64,000 nt of DNA from positions 15,458-79,457 of the forward strand of contig JBCBFT010000021.1 in NCBI GenBank assembly GCA_038527485.1. The letters run 5' to 3'. A program made the translations under genes and the position numbers. Each line of letters opens with the position of its first letter. Within the stretch, counting starts at the first letter, position 1. This document shows, one piece after another, positions 52,084 to 61,559 of the stretch. This stretch comes from JALEFZ01 sp038527485 (GTDB lineage Bacteria; Bacteroidota; Bacteroidia; J057). The notes under the pieces were generated by a model, which searched no databases, was not told the DNA's origin, and was given only the letters and a program-made list of their open reading frames with translations.

Positions 52084-52833
52084 TTATTCTACCTCTATAT
52101 TCTCCAAAAGGATACGCGAAAGCTCTTTCAGTTCTCCTTTCTCAAATGCTTTTCCTGTGTCCTCCAATGCGACTTTTCCCACCTCTGCCTTATAATTTAC
52201 ATAGTCCTGCCAGCGGATACCTCCTACCTCTCTAGGATTGAGCGTCTCTCTGAATCTAATGCCCCCACCATTGACATGATATTCATAAGCCAAATAGTCC
52301 ATGTGGGAAGTCTCAGAGTGTATCCAATAGATGAACACATCATCAAAATCTTCCCCTCCTCCTTCTTCTGTAAATGTTACTTTGATTTTATGGTAGTTGC
52401 TCCCTTTGATGGCTTCTTGTCCTAAGTATTGCTTTTGGGTAGCAGGATCATTGAGTGGTGCAGGCAGCAAGGCAAAGTAAGCGACAGAGTTGACCGAGTT
52501 GGCGTATTTGGTTGCCATCGTATCTGGAACGGTGGCTACTTGTCCGCTGATCTGACGGGTAAATGCGCCGTTATTGAGTGCATCGTGGATGGTATCTCCT
52601 TCTTGGGTAAAGGTACGGGTGTAGGTAAAGGCTTCTCCCGTCTTTTGAATAGTATAAGCTTTATCTCTGAAAGTAAAAGCCGCAGCAAAGTCCTGATAGG
52701 TAGGCCCTCCATGAGCTGCTATGCTTGCATCAATGATTTCTTGAGCAGAGGGTGTGGGTTCTTGGGGAGACTGGCAAGCAGCAAGGGATACAAGTAGAAT
52801 GGTCAGTCCCAAGATATATTTTTTCAAATGCAT
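52084..52833 (-). CDS. DUF6503-family lipoprotein
   Basis: A 249-residue lipoprotein (LLVSLAACQSP) whose mature part starts with IIDASIAAHGG, the characteristic opening of DUF6503 and related proteins with a LolA/outer-membrane lipoprotein-sorting-like half-barrel. It continues with strands such as FTFRDKAYTIQK and FIYWIHSETSHMDYL. It may bind lipids or hydrophobic ligands in the periplasm. It stands alone, preceded and followed by AT-rich DNA. The function is unknown. Confidence 0.75.
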   Translation of the reverse strand: MHLKKYILGLTILLVSLAACQSPQEPTPSAQEIIDASIAAHGGPTYQDFAAAFTFRDKAYTIQKTGEAFTYTRTFTQEGDTIHDALNNGAFTRQISGQVATVPDTMATKYANSVNSVAYFALLPAPLNDPATQKQYLGQEAIKGSNYHKIKVTFTEEGGGEDFDDVFIYWIHSETSHMDYLAYEYHVNGGGIRFRETLNPREVGGIRWQDYVNYKAEVGKVALEDTGKAFEKGELKELSRILLENIEVE

Positions 52834-53170
52834 ATTTTTCCTGCAAGTTACGTCCTATAATTGGGGAGAAAATGTAAGTAGCAGGACAGAAAGGCCAAAA
52901 CATGGGCTTCAGCAGGTGGACAGAAGAAAAAGGGGAGTAGAAACCGATGAAATAACCTGTGGTTGAAACTACCTGCCTACATGAATGAATATCATGAATC
53001 GGTTGGTATCGTATTTTTTATATTGAGACGTCGATTCATTGCGTCCCTACATAGAAAATGAACCCTATCTGAATTCATCCGTGATAATCATTATTATATC
53101 ACCCTTTCGGGATTTGGAGCTGATGTGTTTACCATACATTGTACGTACGTTTCTATATAAATACAAGAAC
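52834..53170. other. Divergent region upstream of mgsA
   Basis: Holds the nested palindrome at 52988-53095. The frame that opens at 53039 in front of mgsA lies inside this repeat and is not coding. The mgsA promoter probably overlaps TACGTTTC at about 53148-53155, a one-base variant of the -7 consensus. Confidence 0.55.
52988..53095. repeat. Nested palindromic repeat, family 1, copy 4
   Basis: Core ATTGAGACGTCGATTCATTG and CGTCCCTACATAGAAAATG; right outer arm CTATCTGAATTCATCCGTGA and TAATCATTA well kept, left arm decayed. It ends about 75 bp before the mgsA start. Confidence 0.75.
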
Positions 53171-53638
53171 ATGAGCACAGAAAAGCAAACAATTGCCCTA
53201 GTAGCCCACGATGGCCGAAAAGAGCTAATGATGGAGTGGGTCGCTACCCATGTACGTCGCCTCTCACAGTACGACATCGTGTGTACAGGGACGACAGGAA
53301 AAAAAGTACGTGAAGCACTGGAAGCAAATTTGTCTTCAGAGATCTTGGATACCATCGCTATCAAGCGGTTAAAGTCAGGACCACTGGGCGGTGATCAACA
53401 ACTAGGAGCGATGATTTCAGAGGGAAAAGTAGACCTCTTTATCTTCTTTTGGGATACGATGACAGCACAGCCACATGATGTGGACGTAAAAGCTTTGCTA
53501 CGCATTGCGACGATGTACAATGTCCCCACGGCCATGAACCAGTCTACGGCTGACTTTTTGTTGAACTCGCTTCATCTCGAAGATGGGTATCAGCGCGTGC
53601 ATCCCGATTTTGAGTCTTATCAAAAACGCAAGGTCTAA
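53171..53638 (+). CDS. mgsA: Methylglyoxal synthase
   Basis: The frame opens at 53039 but the ATG at 53171 is the family start; 155 residues. All conserved blocks are present: IALVAHDGRK, the phosphate-binding TGTTGKK, RLKSGPLGGDQQLGA, FFWDTMTAQPHDVDVKALLR with the catalytic Asp/His, and NVPTAMNQSTADF. It converts dihydroxyacetone phosphate to methylglyoxal and phosphate, a bypass that relieves phosphate-starved glycolysis; it operates as a hexamer in the cytoplasm. It is a single gene. Confidence 0.96.
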   Translation: MSTEKQTIALVAHDGRKELMMEWVATHVRRLSQYDIVCTGTTGKKVREALEANLSSEILDTIAIKRLKSGPLGGDQQLGAMISEGKVDLFIFFWDTMTAQPHDVDVKALLRIATMYNVPTAMNQSTADFLLNSLHLEDGYQRVHPDFESYQKRKV

Positions 53639-53715
53639 TTATTGGAAAATGTAAGTGGACCACTCCATCGGAATGGCCCACATAAAATGGATAGATGGAA
53701 AAAATCTTCAGCAGC

Positions 53716-54033
53716 CTATCGGTTGTGTTGTAATACTAGCTTTTTCTGGATGATCCCTTCCTCGGTCTGAACACGCAAGATGTAGATCCCATCTGCGAGG
53801 GATTGTAAGTCATTCATCTTGTACACTTGTACCCCTGCTGCTAGCGTCGGGCTTTGTTCTCTCCTCACCTGCTTTCCTTGCTGGTCAAATAGGCTGATCT
53901 TAAGGGCAGATTCTGTCTCGAGTGACAATTCAATTAGGAGTACATCGTGCGCAGGATTGGGTGTGATCTGTACATCCTGAATTTGAGGAGCTGCTGTGCG
54001 TTTGCCCCCTCCTGCTAGAGTTGTGAGATGCAT
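53716..54033 (-). pseudogene. Orphan T9SS sorting domain (remnant of a secreted protein gene)
   Basis: 105 residues containing little more than a type A sorting domain: ITPNPAHDVLLIELS, then ISLFDQQGKQVRREQ and LADGIYILRVQTEEG. There is no signal peptide, and an in-frame stop codon (TAG) lies two codons ahead of the first Met. The domain cannot act without a signal peptide and cargo, so this is best read as the 3' end of a gene whose front is lost. Neighbouring DNA (54034-54190) carries no recognisable cargo. Confidence 0.7.
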
Positions 54034-54189
54034 TTGCTAGATGGGACGCATGATGAAAACAGGATGTCAACAGAAAATTTTCTTTTTCTTGATTTTTTAT
54101 TCTGTCATGGATAAATCCCAATGTAATTCTACGCTTCAGATGGGGTTGTCCTTAAAGGGGGCTTTTTCCTCTTTTGTATCAAAAGATCT

Positions 54190-54359
54190 ATGAATAGGTG
54201 GCTGCTGATTTCTCTTTCTGCCAATATCGATTTGTATGTGCCTTTTGCAGACGAGAAAGGGCTGCTTAAATCGGACTATACCAATGATGACCTACACATC
54301 AAAGGGGGGGCTATCGCAAATGGATGGAGATCATTCAGCCCTATATCCTAGCAAAGTAA
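54190..54359 (+). pseudogene. 3' remnant of a GDSL/SGNH esterase gene, frameshifted
   Basis: In frame 1 the bases read NIDLYVPFADEKGLLKSDYT then NDDLHIKG, the typical end of an SGNH acetylesterase, with DxxH as part of its triad. At a run of seven G (54304-54310) the frame shifts; the next frame continues GYRKWMEIIQPYILAK and stops at 54357-54359. Together they form a normal C-terminus, so one base has been lost in the G-run (or the run is a sequencing error). The N-terminal two thirds with the catalytic Ser are missing. A strong terminator follows, as would befit a once-active gene. Confidence 0.75.
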
Positions 54360-54390
54360 TACGCCGTTTCAATAAGTAGGAAACAGAAAG

Positions 54391-54427
54391 AAACTCCATT
54401 CGGGAAATTCCCAAATGATGAGTTTTT
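54391..54427 (+). terminator. Terminator after the esterase remnant
   Basis: Arms AAACTCCATTCGGGA and TCCCAAATGATGAGTTT (two small irregularities), followed by a T-run (TTTTTTT) at 54423-54429. Confidence 0.75.
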
Positions 54428-54860
54428 TTCGTTTTTGGTCGAAATCTTACATCATAAATCAAACCGATGGGGTATAAGGCTTTCTCAGCTGTCTTTAAGA
54501 TATGTAAAATAGCACATGCAACTCATGCTAAAGAAGTAGGCGGAAAACACGTAAAAATGGCTGATTTACCCACAAAAAATCCACAAAACTTGGCTAGGAG
54601 AGAGGTTCTTTTAGTTTTAGCCCTGTGAAATATTCGGAGCGAGGTGTAAAAGGATAGAGAATTTCGTCACTTTCGATAAATACTCAATTTTAACCGAAAC
54701 CTCACATCGTTCATTCGTATCAGAGTATTATACATACTTTCGCCCCAAGAAATTTAGGCAAAGAGTTTGTCGTATTATGCTAAAGAAAAATACAGACTTT
54801 TGAACCCTAAGTCGTTCTTTACGTAAGAGATTCCTTGTATTGTGGAATTAATTTTATTTT
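54428..54860. other. Upstream region of the M23 peptidase gene
   Basis: About 430 bp without a gene. A near-consensus -7 box (TACTTTCG, one mismatch) lies at 54736-54743, which would give a leader of over 100 nt before the start codon. Confidence 0.45.
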
Positions 54861-55451
54861 ATGAAGAAAGTACTATTAAGTTTGTCTATTCTTCTTATCG
54901 GGGGAGCATTGATTGCTTTCACGGGACTGGAGGGTGTACAGAACTTGCTTGATAGCACCTCAAACACCAACCTTGCAGGAGTCCAGGCTCATTCGCCTGT
55001 ACTGAAGTCACAGCAAGCACACTTGAGAACCATTGATCCCTTTGACATCGACATCATCCCGACCAGCAAGCCTGTGCCGGAGACGGTGCCTACAAGTAGC
55101 CCTTTTGGGATGAGAGTTCACCCCATCCTCAATGTAGAGAAGATGCACCTAGGGATTGATTTTCCAGCGCCCACAGGGACGCCTGTTCTAGCAAGCGCGA
55201 CAGGACGTGTAAACAAGCTCAACACCAGAAGCGATAGTAGCTCATATGGCAAACATATTGTCCTAGAGCATGACGAGATTTTCTGTACGCTTTATGCACA
55301 CCTTTCCAGAGTTAGTGTTGCTTATGGACAGATCGTCGAAGAGGGGGACACCATCGGCTACGTAGGAAGCACAGGACGAAGTACCAATCCGCACCTACAC
55401 TATGAAGTCATTCGCGATGGTATCCGCGTCGATCCAGAAGATTATTTGTAA
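54861..55451 (+). CDS. M23-family (LytM) peptidoglycan endopeptidase
   Basis: A 196-residue protein with a signal peptide or signal anchor (GALIAFTGLEG). The LytM domain (residues about 80-190) starts with SSPFGMRVHPI; the zinc site is His in KMHLGIDFP (with the Asp four residues later) and His in NPHLHYEV, and YAHLS provides the catalytic His. It should cut peptide cross-links of peptidoglycan in the periplasm. All ligands are present, so it is likely active rather than an activator such as EnvC. Followed by a strong terminator. Confidence 0.92.
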   Translation: MKKVLLSLSILLIGGALIAFTGLEGVQNLLDSTSNTNLAGVQAHSPVLKSQQAHLRTIDPFDIDIIPTSKPVPETVPTSSPFGMRVHPILNVEKMHLGIDFPAPTGTPVLASATGRVNKLNTRSDSSSYGKHIVLEHDEIFCTLYAHLSRVSVAYGQIVEEGDTIGYVGSTGRSTNPHLHYEVIRDGIRVDPEDYL

Positions 55452-55560
55452 GCAAGAAGACAGAAACAGAAAGGCTGGGATAGATTAAGCGTACATTTCA
55501 CACGCCCCCCAGTAAATTCTAACACGCTGTCGAAGACATGCAGATTTTACAACAAACAGC

Positions 55561-55596
55561 AAAGCCGATGCTATTTACAGCGTCGGCTTTTTTTAT
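55561..55596 (+). terminator. Terminator after the M23 peptidase gene
   Basis: Arms AAAGCCGATGCT and AGCGTCGGCTTT (one wobble) followed by a T-run. It lies about 110 bp past the stop. Confidence 0.85.
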
Positions 55597-55744
55597 GTGT
55601 AGAATCGAGAGACGAGAGCAGAGACTTTAAAGTATAGCTTTTTAAGTAGACATCGGGGTGCGGTATTACTACTAGCACTTTAGGTCTCGGCTCTCCTTGA
55701 GCAACGTGAAATCCCGCAAACGGGATCAACATCTGTCTGTCTCC

Positions 55745-58700
55745 TTATTCTTCTTTCGCATTCAGATTCTTCCGATTATCATTCGGGTTGCGGTCGATCA
55801 GTTTGTTGATAGGATCGATGCCTGCCTTCAGCGGAAGCATATCTACCACAATTTCCAGATTCGTCGTATCCTGATTGAAGCGGTGCTTCTGAAGGTAGAT
55901 CAGCGAATCCTTCCCCTTTTGGTCCTCCACAAAAATTCCCACGTCAATCCAGTCATCCATAGAGACCTGCGTTTCTGTTCCCAGACTATCCGCTACGTAT
56001 TTGACGGTATGGATTGTCATATCCACCTGATACTGCCCATTTTCAAGCTCGGTATATTCAGTCTCACGCATTCTATTCTCGTAGAGGGTGATATTCTCAA
56101 ACATATCTGTGATCAGGTATTGAAGCGTGTCAGGTGTCACATCACGGAAGTAAGCCAGCAGGTCAATGGTCGTCGGATAGAGATCCTCTCTAAACGCCCA
56201 GTCATCGACGAAGCGGTTGAGTGCAGAATTGATGCTGTCCTCGCCGATGTAGTCTTGTAGGGCATACATGACGAGCGAGCCTTTGCGATAGTGAATATAT
56301 CCCTGACCTTCTACGAGCATCAATGGACGCTCTTTTTTGCGTTCGAGTCGACGTCCTCCGAGGTAGCGATCCAGCTCATACTTGAGAAACTTCTGCATCA
56401 TCTCAGGTCCGTAGGCTTGCTTCATCACCATCAGGGCGGAGTACTGAGACAGCGTCTCAGACATCATTGCGGCACCACGCACTTGCGCCTGTGTCACCTG
56501 ATGTCCCCACCACTGGTGTGCCATCTCATGTGCCGTCACATAATAGGCGATGTCCACATCATCTTCGCCTACATCCAGGATGAAGCCCATACTTTCGCTG
56601 AAGGGAACCGTATTCGCAAAGGACTGTGCAAAAGATCGATAGCGCGGAAACTCCATGATACGCATCTGGCGGAATTGGTACGGACTGAAGTTGGTACTGT
56701 AGTAAGCCAGTGCGTCTTTCATGCCCTGCATCATACGATCCAAGTTGTAGGCGTGCCCTTTGTGATAGTAAATCTCTAGATTGATCGAGTCACCAAAAGG
56801 AGCCAGCCACTTTTCCTTGACAATGTCATACTTCGCAGAGACCAAAGAGTAGAAGTTAAACATCGGGATGTCCATCTTGTAGCGGAAATAGCGACGTCCG
56901 TCTTTGTCGAACTGTTCTTGTAGGTAGCCAGGTGCGAGGGCTACTTGATCATCTGATGTACTCATGAGGATCTCGAATCGAATATTGTCGGCATCATCTC
57001 CGATGAGATTGTTATGCAATCCGATGGAGTCATTGATCGGGCGTGAGCGCTCTTTCTCTGGAAGTCCTCGTTTGCGGCGTTCGTCGTCACTCCCCATCTC
57101 AAACGAGACATCATATCCAATGGCAGGGAAGTAGCTGGTGTTGAAGAAGGTTCCATTGCGCACGACCTGCACATTGCCCGATCCACTTTCTTTGAAGCCT
57201 AGCGTGCGATACGCACCGTCAAAGCTGACTTTAATGCTGTCTTCGGGCTGAAGGGCAGGTTCAAACTGGTACATGGCAAAACTAAATTTGTCCTTCATTT
57301 CGAGCAGACTAACGGAGCCATTCCATGACGAATCAAAAGTAGTGAAGATGAGATCCTTGTAATTGAGTTCTTGCTCCACAGGAAACTGAATGAACAGCGT
57401 ATCAATGGCCTCAGCGGTTTTATTTTTCATGACATAAAACCCTTTGATGTCCACATCCTTGCTGTAAGGGAAGATATCCACCGCTAGATTTGTCTCCACG
57501 ATCCGCGGTTGAGGTTTATCCATATACTGCTTCAACTCCCGTTCGTATGCCTCTTGCAAATCCTGCCTCTCATCTGAAGTCACAAATTCGTTTAGAACGG
57601 TCGTATTGTAGTAGACGATCCCACCTGCCGTGAAGAGCATGATCAGCGCGAGTGAAGTAAAGATGAGCAAAGGACGTGCAAAGCGCTGCCTAGCCAGATG
57701 TGTACGCGTTTTAAAAACAGTATCTGTTCCGCGTACCGAGAAGGCAACGGCAATTCCAGAGAGTACCAGTGAAAAAGCGACGCCATAAAAGGTATCCCAG
57801 GAAAAGGATAATACTCTGAAATTGAAATTATTCATATCAGAGTACGCACCCAAACTCCCTCCACTGATATCAAACAAAGGATGCTCTAAACCAATCTCGT
57901 TGAAGACGAAGGTGATGGTAATGAAGAATAGGATCATGACGCCGTGTCCCAGAAACTTATTGTTCACCATGACTTGGACGAAGAAGGCAAACAGAGAGAA
58001 TAGGGCGAGGAAAGAGAAGGTTTCGGAGAACAGCTTCGAGAAGTAGACCTCTAACTCGAAGTCAAAGTATCCCAACGAGATCTGAGTAATAATCCCAATC
58101 ACGATCAAAGCCAACAAAATCGTGGCATGGACCATCATGAAACCTGTGAACTTACTCAAAAGGCTGATGTCATTGGGGAAAGGAAGGGTATCGTAGATCT
58201 GATTGATTCTCAGGTCTCGCTCACGCCAGATCAGTTCTCCCGCATAAAAGATGACAATGATGAAGAAGAATAGCTCAAATGATTTGAGCACCTCTAGGAT
58301 CAAAAAGGTCTTGGGGAAAGAGTCTGTCCCGTACATACCTCCTAGATTCATCGAACTTATGATCACAAAGATTAACCCAAAAGAAACAATGGCAATGAAC
58401 GGAATAGATCCTACAATCTCTTTGTAATAGAGTCTCGAAAGATGCCAGATTCGTAGCAACTGTGTCCTAAGGCCTGTAGGCGCAAAATGCTGAATCTTGG
58501 GTATGGAAATTTCTGACTGAGTCGAAGTGCTAGCTTCTTTTTTCTGCTTGCTCGCGCGCTTTCTAGGCGTACTGAAGGAGAAGGTAAAATAGGTTGTAGC
58601 CAATGCCGCCGCCGCAATACCTAACCATATCAGGCGGTTTTGAAGGACAAGACCTGTGAGGGGAAGCAAACGGGTATTTTGTTCGGAGATTGTCCAATAG

Positions 58701-59365
58701 CGTGCAACACCAGATTGCATGCGTAAGCCAAAGGGATCGAGCCGTGCAGCAATTTCTATATTATCAACTTCTGACAGCAGTTGGCCTGTAATCAAATACA
58801 GAACGAAAAGCCCCAGCCCTTGGACAAAGACAAAGAGTAAACGTTTGCTCAAAGCGCCTCCCATAAAAAAGAGCGCCCCTGATATGATGGCATTCGGTAC
58901 GACGATCAATGCAAATGGCCAGAGATAAGCCGCTACGCGAAAAGTCGGTAAAAATCTTTCGGGATCATTAAGAGGCCATAAACGACCTGCCATAAGACCT
59001 AGAGAAATACCTGAAAGAATCAGGATCAAAACAATCAGAGAACCTATGAACCTTCCGAATAGATAGTCACGCTTTTTGATCGGACTGGTAAATAGCATAG
59101 AATATGTCCGATGCTGAAAATCTCGCAGCACAGGCACTCCCATGATGGCCGAGCTGATGAAGATGCCGATGATAGACATAATCACTGTTTGGACCATGAT
59201 GACACTGGGTGCATCTTCCTTGAGGCGGCCTGAAGCTCCTCCGATGCTGAGATTTTCCCAGGTTACGGCCAGCATACAGATCAGGAATAGAATCCCAAAA
59301 TATATGTAGGTCGCAGGACGCTTCGCCCTGTACCTCAATTCAAATTGTATAATTTTCCAGAGCAT
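55745..59365 (-). CDS. ABC-2-type permease fused to an M1-like metallopeptidase domain
   Basis: 1206 residues. The first 600 form a permease of about twelve helices in two halves, each starting with an ABC-2 pattern (FELRYRAKRPATYIYFG; later FFIIVIFYAGELIWRERDLR). The C-terminal half is a gluzincin metallopeptidase of the M1 type facing the periplasm: His946-Glu947-x-x-His950 in TAHEMAHQWWGHQ, and Glu970 in MMSETLSQYSALM. The last zinc ligand is 19 residues after His950 (18 in classical M1), and the GxMEN substrate motif is missing. This fusion type is known in Bacteroidota but its substrate is not. It lies 3 bp behind its ATPase gene, so it is translated from the same message. Confidence 0.88.
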   Translation of the reverse strand: MLWKIIQFELRYRAKRPATYIYFGILFLICMLAVTWENLSIGGASGRLKEDAPSVIMVQTVIMSIIGIFISSAIMGVPVLRDFQHRTYSMLFTSPIKKRDYLFGRFIGSLIVLILILSGISLGLMAGRLWPLNDPERFLPTFRVAAYLWPFALIVVPNAIISGALFFMGGALSKRLLFVFVQGLGLFVLYLITGQLLSEVDNIEIAARLDPFGLRMQSGVARYWTISEQNTRLLPLTGLVLQNRLIWLGIAAAALATTYFTFSFSTPRKRASKQKKEASTSTQSEISIPKIQHFAPTGLRTQLLRIWHLSRLYYKEIVGSIPFIAIVSFGLIFVIISSMNLGGMYGTDSFPKTFLILEVLKSFELFFFIIVIFYAGELIWRERDLRINQIYDTLPFPNDISLLSKFTGFMMVHATILLALIVIGIITQISLGYFDFELEVYFSKLFSETFSFLALFSLFAFFVQVMVNNKFLGHGVMILFFITITFVFNEIGLEHPLFDISGGSLGAYSDMNNFNFRVLSFSWDTFYGVAFSLVLSGIAVAFSVRGTDTVFKTRTHLARQRFARPLLIFTSLALIMLFTAGGIVYYNTTVLNEFVTSDERQDLQEAYERELKQYMDKPQPRIVETNLAVDIFPYSKDVDIKGFYVMKNKTAEAIDTLFIQFPVEQELNYKDLIFTTFDSSWNGSVSLLEMKDKFSFAMYQFEPALQPEDSIKVSFDGAYRTLGFKESGSGNVQVVRNGTFFNTSYFPAIGYDVSFEMGSDDERRKRGLPEKERSRPINDSIGLHNNLIGDDADNIRFEILMSTSDDQVALAPGYLQEQFDKDGRRYFRYKMDIPMFNFYSLVSAKYDIVKEKWLAPFGDSINLEIYYHKGHAYNLDRMMQGMKDALAYYSTNFSPYQFRQMRIMEFPRYRSFAQSFANTVPFSESMGFILDVGEDDVDIAYYVTAHEMAHQWWGHQVTQAQVRGAAMMSETLSQYSALMVMKQAYGPEMMQKFLKYELDRYLGGRRLERKKERPLMLVEGQGYIHYRKGSLVMYALQDYIGEDSINSALNRFVDDWAFREDLYPTTIDLLAYFRDVTPDTLQYLITDMFENITLYENRMRETEYTELENGQYQVDMTIHTVKYVADSLGTETQVSMDDWIDVGIFVEDQKGKDSLIYLQKHRFNQDTTNLEIVVDMLPLKAGIDPINKLIDRNPNDNRKNLNAKEE

Positions 59366-59368
59366 AAC

Positions 59369-60259
59369 TTAGGCGTTTACAGGTTGGGATAGGACAGCAT
59401 GTATATAGGAGAAGTACACATCCTCGAGATCAGCCTGCTCTGGTTCAAACTCTGGGCTAGGTTGGGTCTCACTGTATACGTGAATCTTGGGCTTGCCAGC
59501 GACCATACGATCGGAGATGACCATATAGTTTTCTTTGTGTTCGGCAAGTGCTTCCTTTTCGATGCGCTTGGTCCATATTTTCCCCTCCACATCCGAAAGT
59601 GCCTGCAAGGGATGTCCACTCATCAGGATTTGTCCTTTGTTGATGATGGCCATATCTGTACACAATTCCTTTACATCTTCCACAATGTGGGTAGACAAGA
59701 TGACTACCGCATTTTCTCCTAACTCACTCAGGAGGTTGTGGAAGCGGTTGCGTTCGGCAGGGTCGAGACCTGCGGTTGGTTCATCTACGATGATCAGTTG
59801 AGGATTGGCCAGTAGGGCCTGGGCGATGCCAAATCGCTGACGCATACCCCCTGAGTATCCGCCAAGATTTTTTTTGCGGACATCGTAGAGGTTGGTTTTG
59901 TGGAGGAGGGCTGCCACGACTTCCTTACGCTCTCTGCTGTGCGTGATGCCTTTGAGTACTGCCAAATGGTCTAGTAAGGTCTCCGCACTCACACGTGGGT
60001 ACACACCAAACTCCTGAGGAAGATAGCCCAACACTTGGCGAACGCGATCTTTTTCTTTCAGTACATCGATATCGCCCAGCTGGATTGTGCCTTCATCTGA
60101 CTCTTGCAAGGTCGCTATGGTACGCATGAGGGATGATTTCCCTGCTCCGTTGGGACCAAGTAGCCCAAACATTCCTGTAGAGATGTCGAGCGAAACGTTT
60201 TGCAAGGCTTTCACACCGTTGGGGTAGGTCTTGGAAAGGTTGCGTATGGTTAAATTCAT
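59369..60259 (-). CDS. ABC transporter ATPase, partner of the permease/M1 fusion
   Basis: A 296-residue ATPase. Walker A GLLGPNGAGKSSLMR, Q-loop YLPQEFGVYP, signature LGGYSGGMRQRFGIAQ, Walker B LIIVDEPTAGLDPAER with the catalytic Glu, and the H-loop ILSTHIVED are all intact. The C-terminal 60 residues form the extension common in ABC-2 exporters. First gene of the two-gene operon with the permease; a dimer should drive it. Confidence 0.95.
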   Translation of the reverse strand: MNLTIRNLSKTYPNGVKALQNVSLDISTGMFGLLGPNGAGKSSLMRTIATLQESDEGTIQLGDIDVLKEKDRVRQVLGYLPQEFGVYPRVSAETLLDHLAVLKGITHSRERKEVVAALLHKTNLYDVRKKNLGGYSGGMRQRFGIAQALLANPQLIIVDEPTAGLDPAERNRFHNLLSELGENAVVILSTHIVEDVKELCTDMAIINKGQILMSGHPLQALSDVEGKIWTKRIEKEALAEHKENYMVISDRMVAGKPKIHVYSETQPSPEFEPEQADLEDVYFSYIHAVLSQPVNA

Positions 60260-60503
60260 GTAGTCGGTAGGTTAGGGTTAAGATTGATACTTGGAGACAA
60301 GATATGACCTTATGTATGATAAGGTTAATATGTTACAGATGGAAGATCCTAGAGAAAGGATGGAAGGGGCTCACCTGTGATCTATCAATATAGAGCATCC
60401 TTCGATCAAATATGTAATTCTATCGATGTCAAAATTCTCATTTGTAGGTGAGATCTGAAGAATCCTATCTAATTTGAGTTTTTAGCCTGCAATTTTAATT
60501 TCT

Positions 60504-61394
60504 ATGCAAACATCAACTATTACTGCCTCTCTCACCTTATGCATGGGCATATGCTTGTTGCTATTTCTTCCTTCGTCCTCTTTCGCGCAGATAGAGACCG
60601 ATGTATTTCTCATTCCATTATCCTATGAAGGAGGTCAAATGAAGCTGGGTGAGGCGAAAAATATCACGAATCGGAAAGGCTATGACAATCAACCTTCTTT
60701 CTCACCAGATGGAAGCAGCGTCCTTTATGTAGCAGCAGATGATTCGGGGCAGTCAGATATCTTCTATTATGATATCCAGCAAGGCGGCACGTCTCAACTG
60801 ACAGAAACTCCCCTGAGAAAGGAGTATTCACCCAAAGTCACTCCAGATGGCCAGCATGTGACTGCGGTGGCGATTGAAAAAGATGAGGTGACGCAGCGCA
60901 TTTGGAAGTATGGGCTAAAATCAGGAGAGGCCCTATTGATGGAAGAGGTAGATTCGGTGGGATACTATGACTGGATTGATGCCGATCACCTAGGATATTT
61001 TGTATTGACAGATCCTTTTACCCTGCAAGTGACCAATGTCAAGAAGCAGGAACCTCAGATCATCGCAGCGAATATCGGCAGTGCCATTCACACCCAGCCA
61101 GGGACAGATACGCTGACTTTTATCAGAAAAGATGAGGAGGGACGCGCGTTTATCTGTGCTTATCATCGCAGTTTGGATGAGGTAAAAGTGCTGGCAGAAA
61201 CCCTTGGAGGCTCGGAAGATTTTTGCTGGTCTGCGAGAGGGACGCTACTACTGGGAGATGGGCAAGCTTTGTATGAGCTAAATCCTTATACAGGAGAGGA
61301 ATGGAAAAAGGTATCAGATCTAACAGTCGGTCGTTTTTATAGACCCAAAGTGAGCCCTGACGGAAATTATTTGGCCATCGTCGTCTATCAATAG
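60504..61394 (+). CDS. Exported PD40/TolB-like beta-propeller protein
   Basis: A 296-residue protein with a signal peptide (SSSFAQ). Propeller repeats of the PD40 (TolB-like) type: NQPSFSPDGSSVLYVAADDS, then EYSPKVTPDGQHVTAVAI and FYRPKVSPDGNYLAIVVY. It has no hydrolase domain, so a binding role in the periplasm is likely. It is divergent from the ABC operon (244 bp apart) and may be co-regulated with it, though nothing shows it. Confidence 0.75.
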   Translation: MQTSTITASLTLCMGICLLLFLPSSSFAQIETDVFLIPLSYEGGQMKLGEAKNITNRKGYDNQPSFSPDGSSVLYVAADDSGQSDIFYYDIQQGGTSQLTETPLRKEYSPKVTPDGQHVTAVAIEKDEVTQRIWKYGLKSGEALLMEEVDSVGYYDWIDADHLGYFVLTDPFTLQVTNVKKQEPQIIAANIGSAIHTQPGTDTLTFIRKDEEGRAFICAYHRSLDEVKVLAETLGGSEDFCWSARGTLLLGDGQALYELNPYTGEEWKKVSDLTVGRFYRPKVSPDGNYLAIVVYQ

Positions 61395-61559
61395 CCCCTA
61401 TTTTGGGTAGGCTTGTCCTCATAATCTGGCAATTCACAAACGGAAAATTACTTTTCTAAAGAATCTTTTTGCTTTTGACTAGGGATTTGGGAGGCTTAAT
61501 AATTTTTTCCCTAATTTGAACCCGAAAACATAAGGAAATTAACATACGCCGAATATAAC

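Noticed and set aside
53039..53170. N-terminal extension of methylglyoxal synthase
   Set aside because: The extension is the translation of a family-1 repeat. The internal ATG at 53171 matches the family's usual N-terminus.
54034..54860. Insertion sequence as cause of the gene decay
   Set aside because: No transposase remnant or inverted ends were found around the two gene fragments.
55697..56260. 187-codon plus-strand frame opposite the M1 domain
   Set aside because: It is antisense to the well-supported M1 coding sequence and shows no family features.
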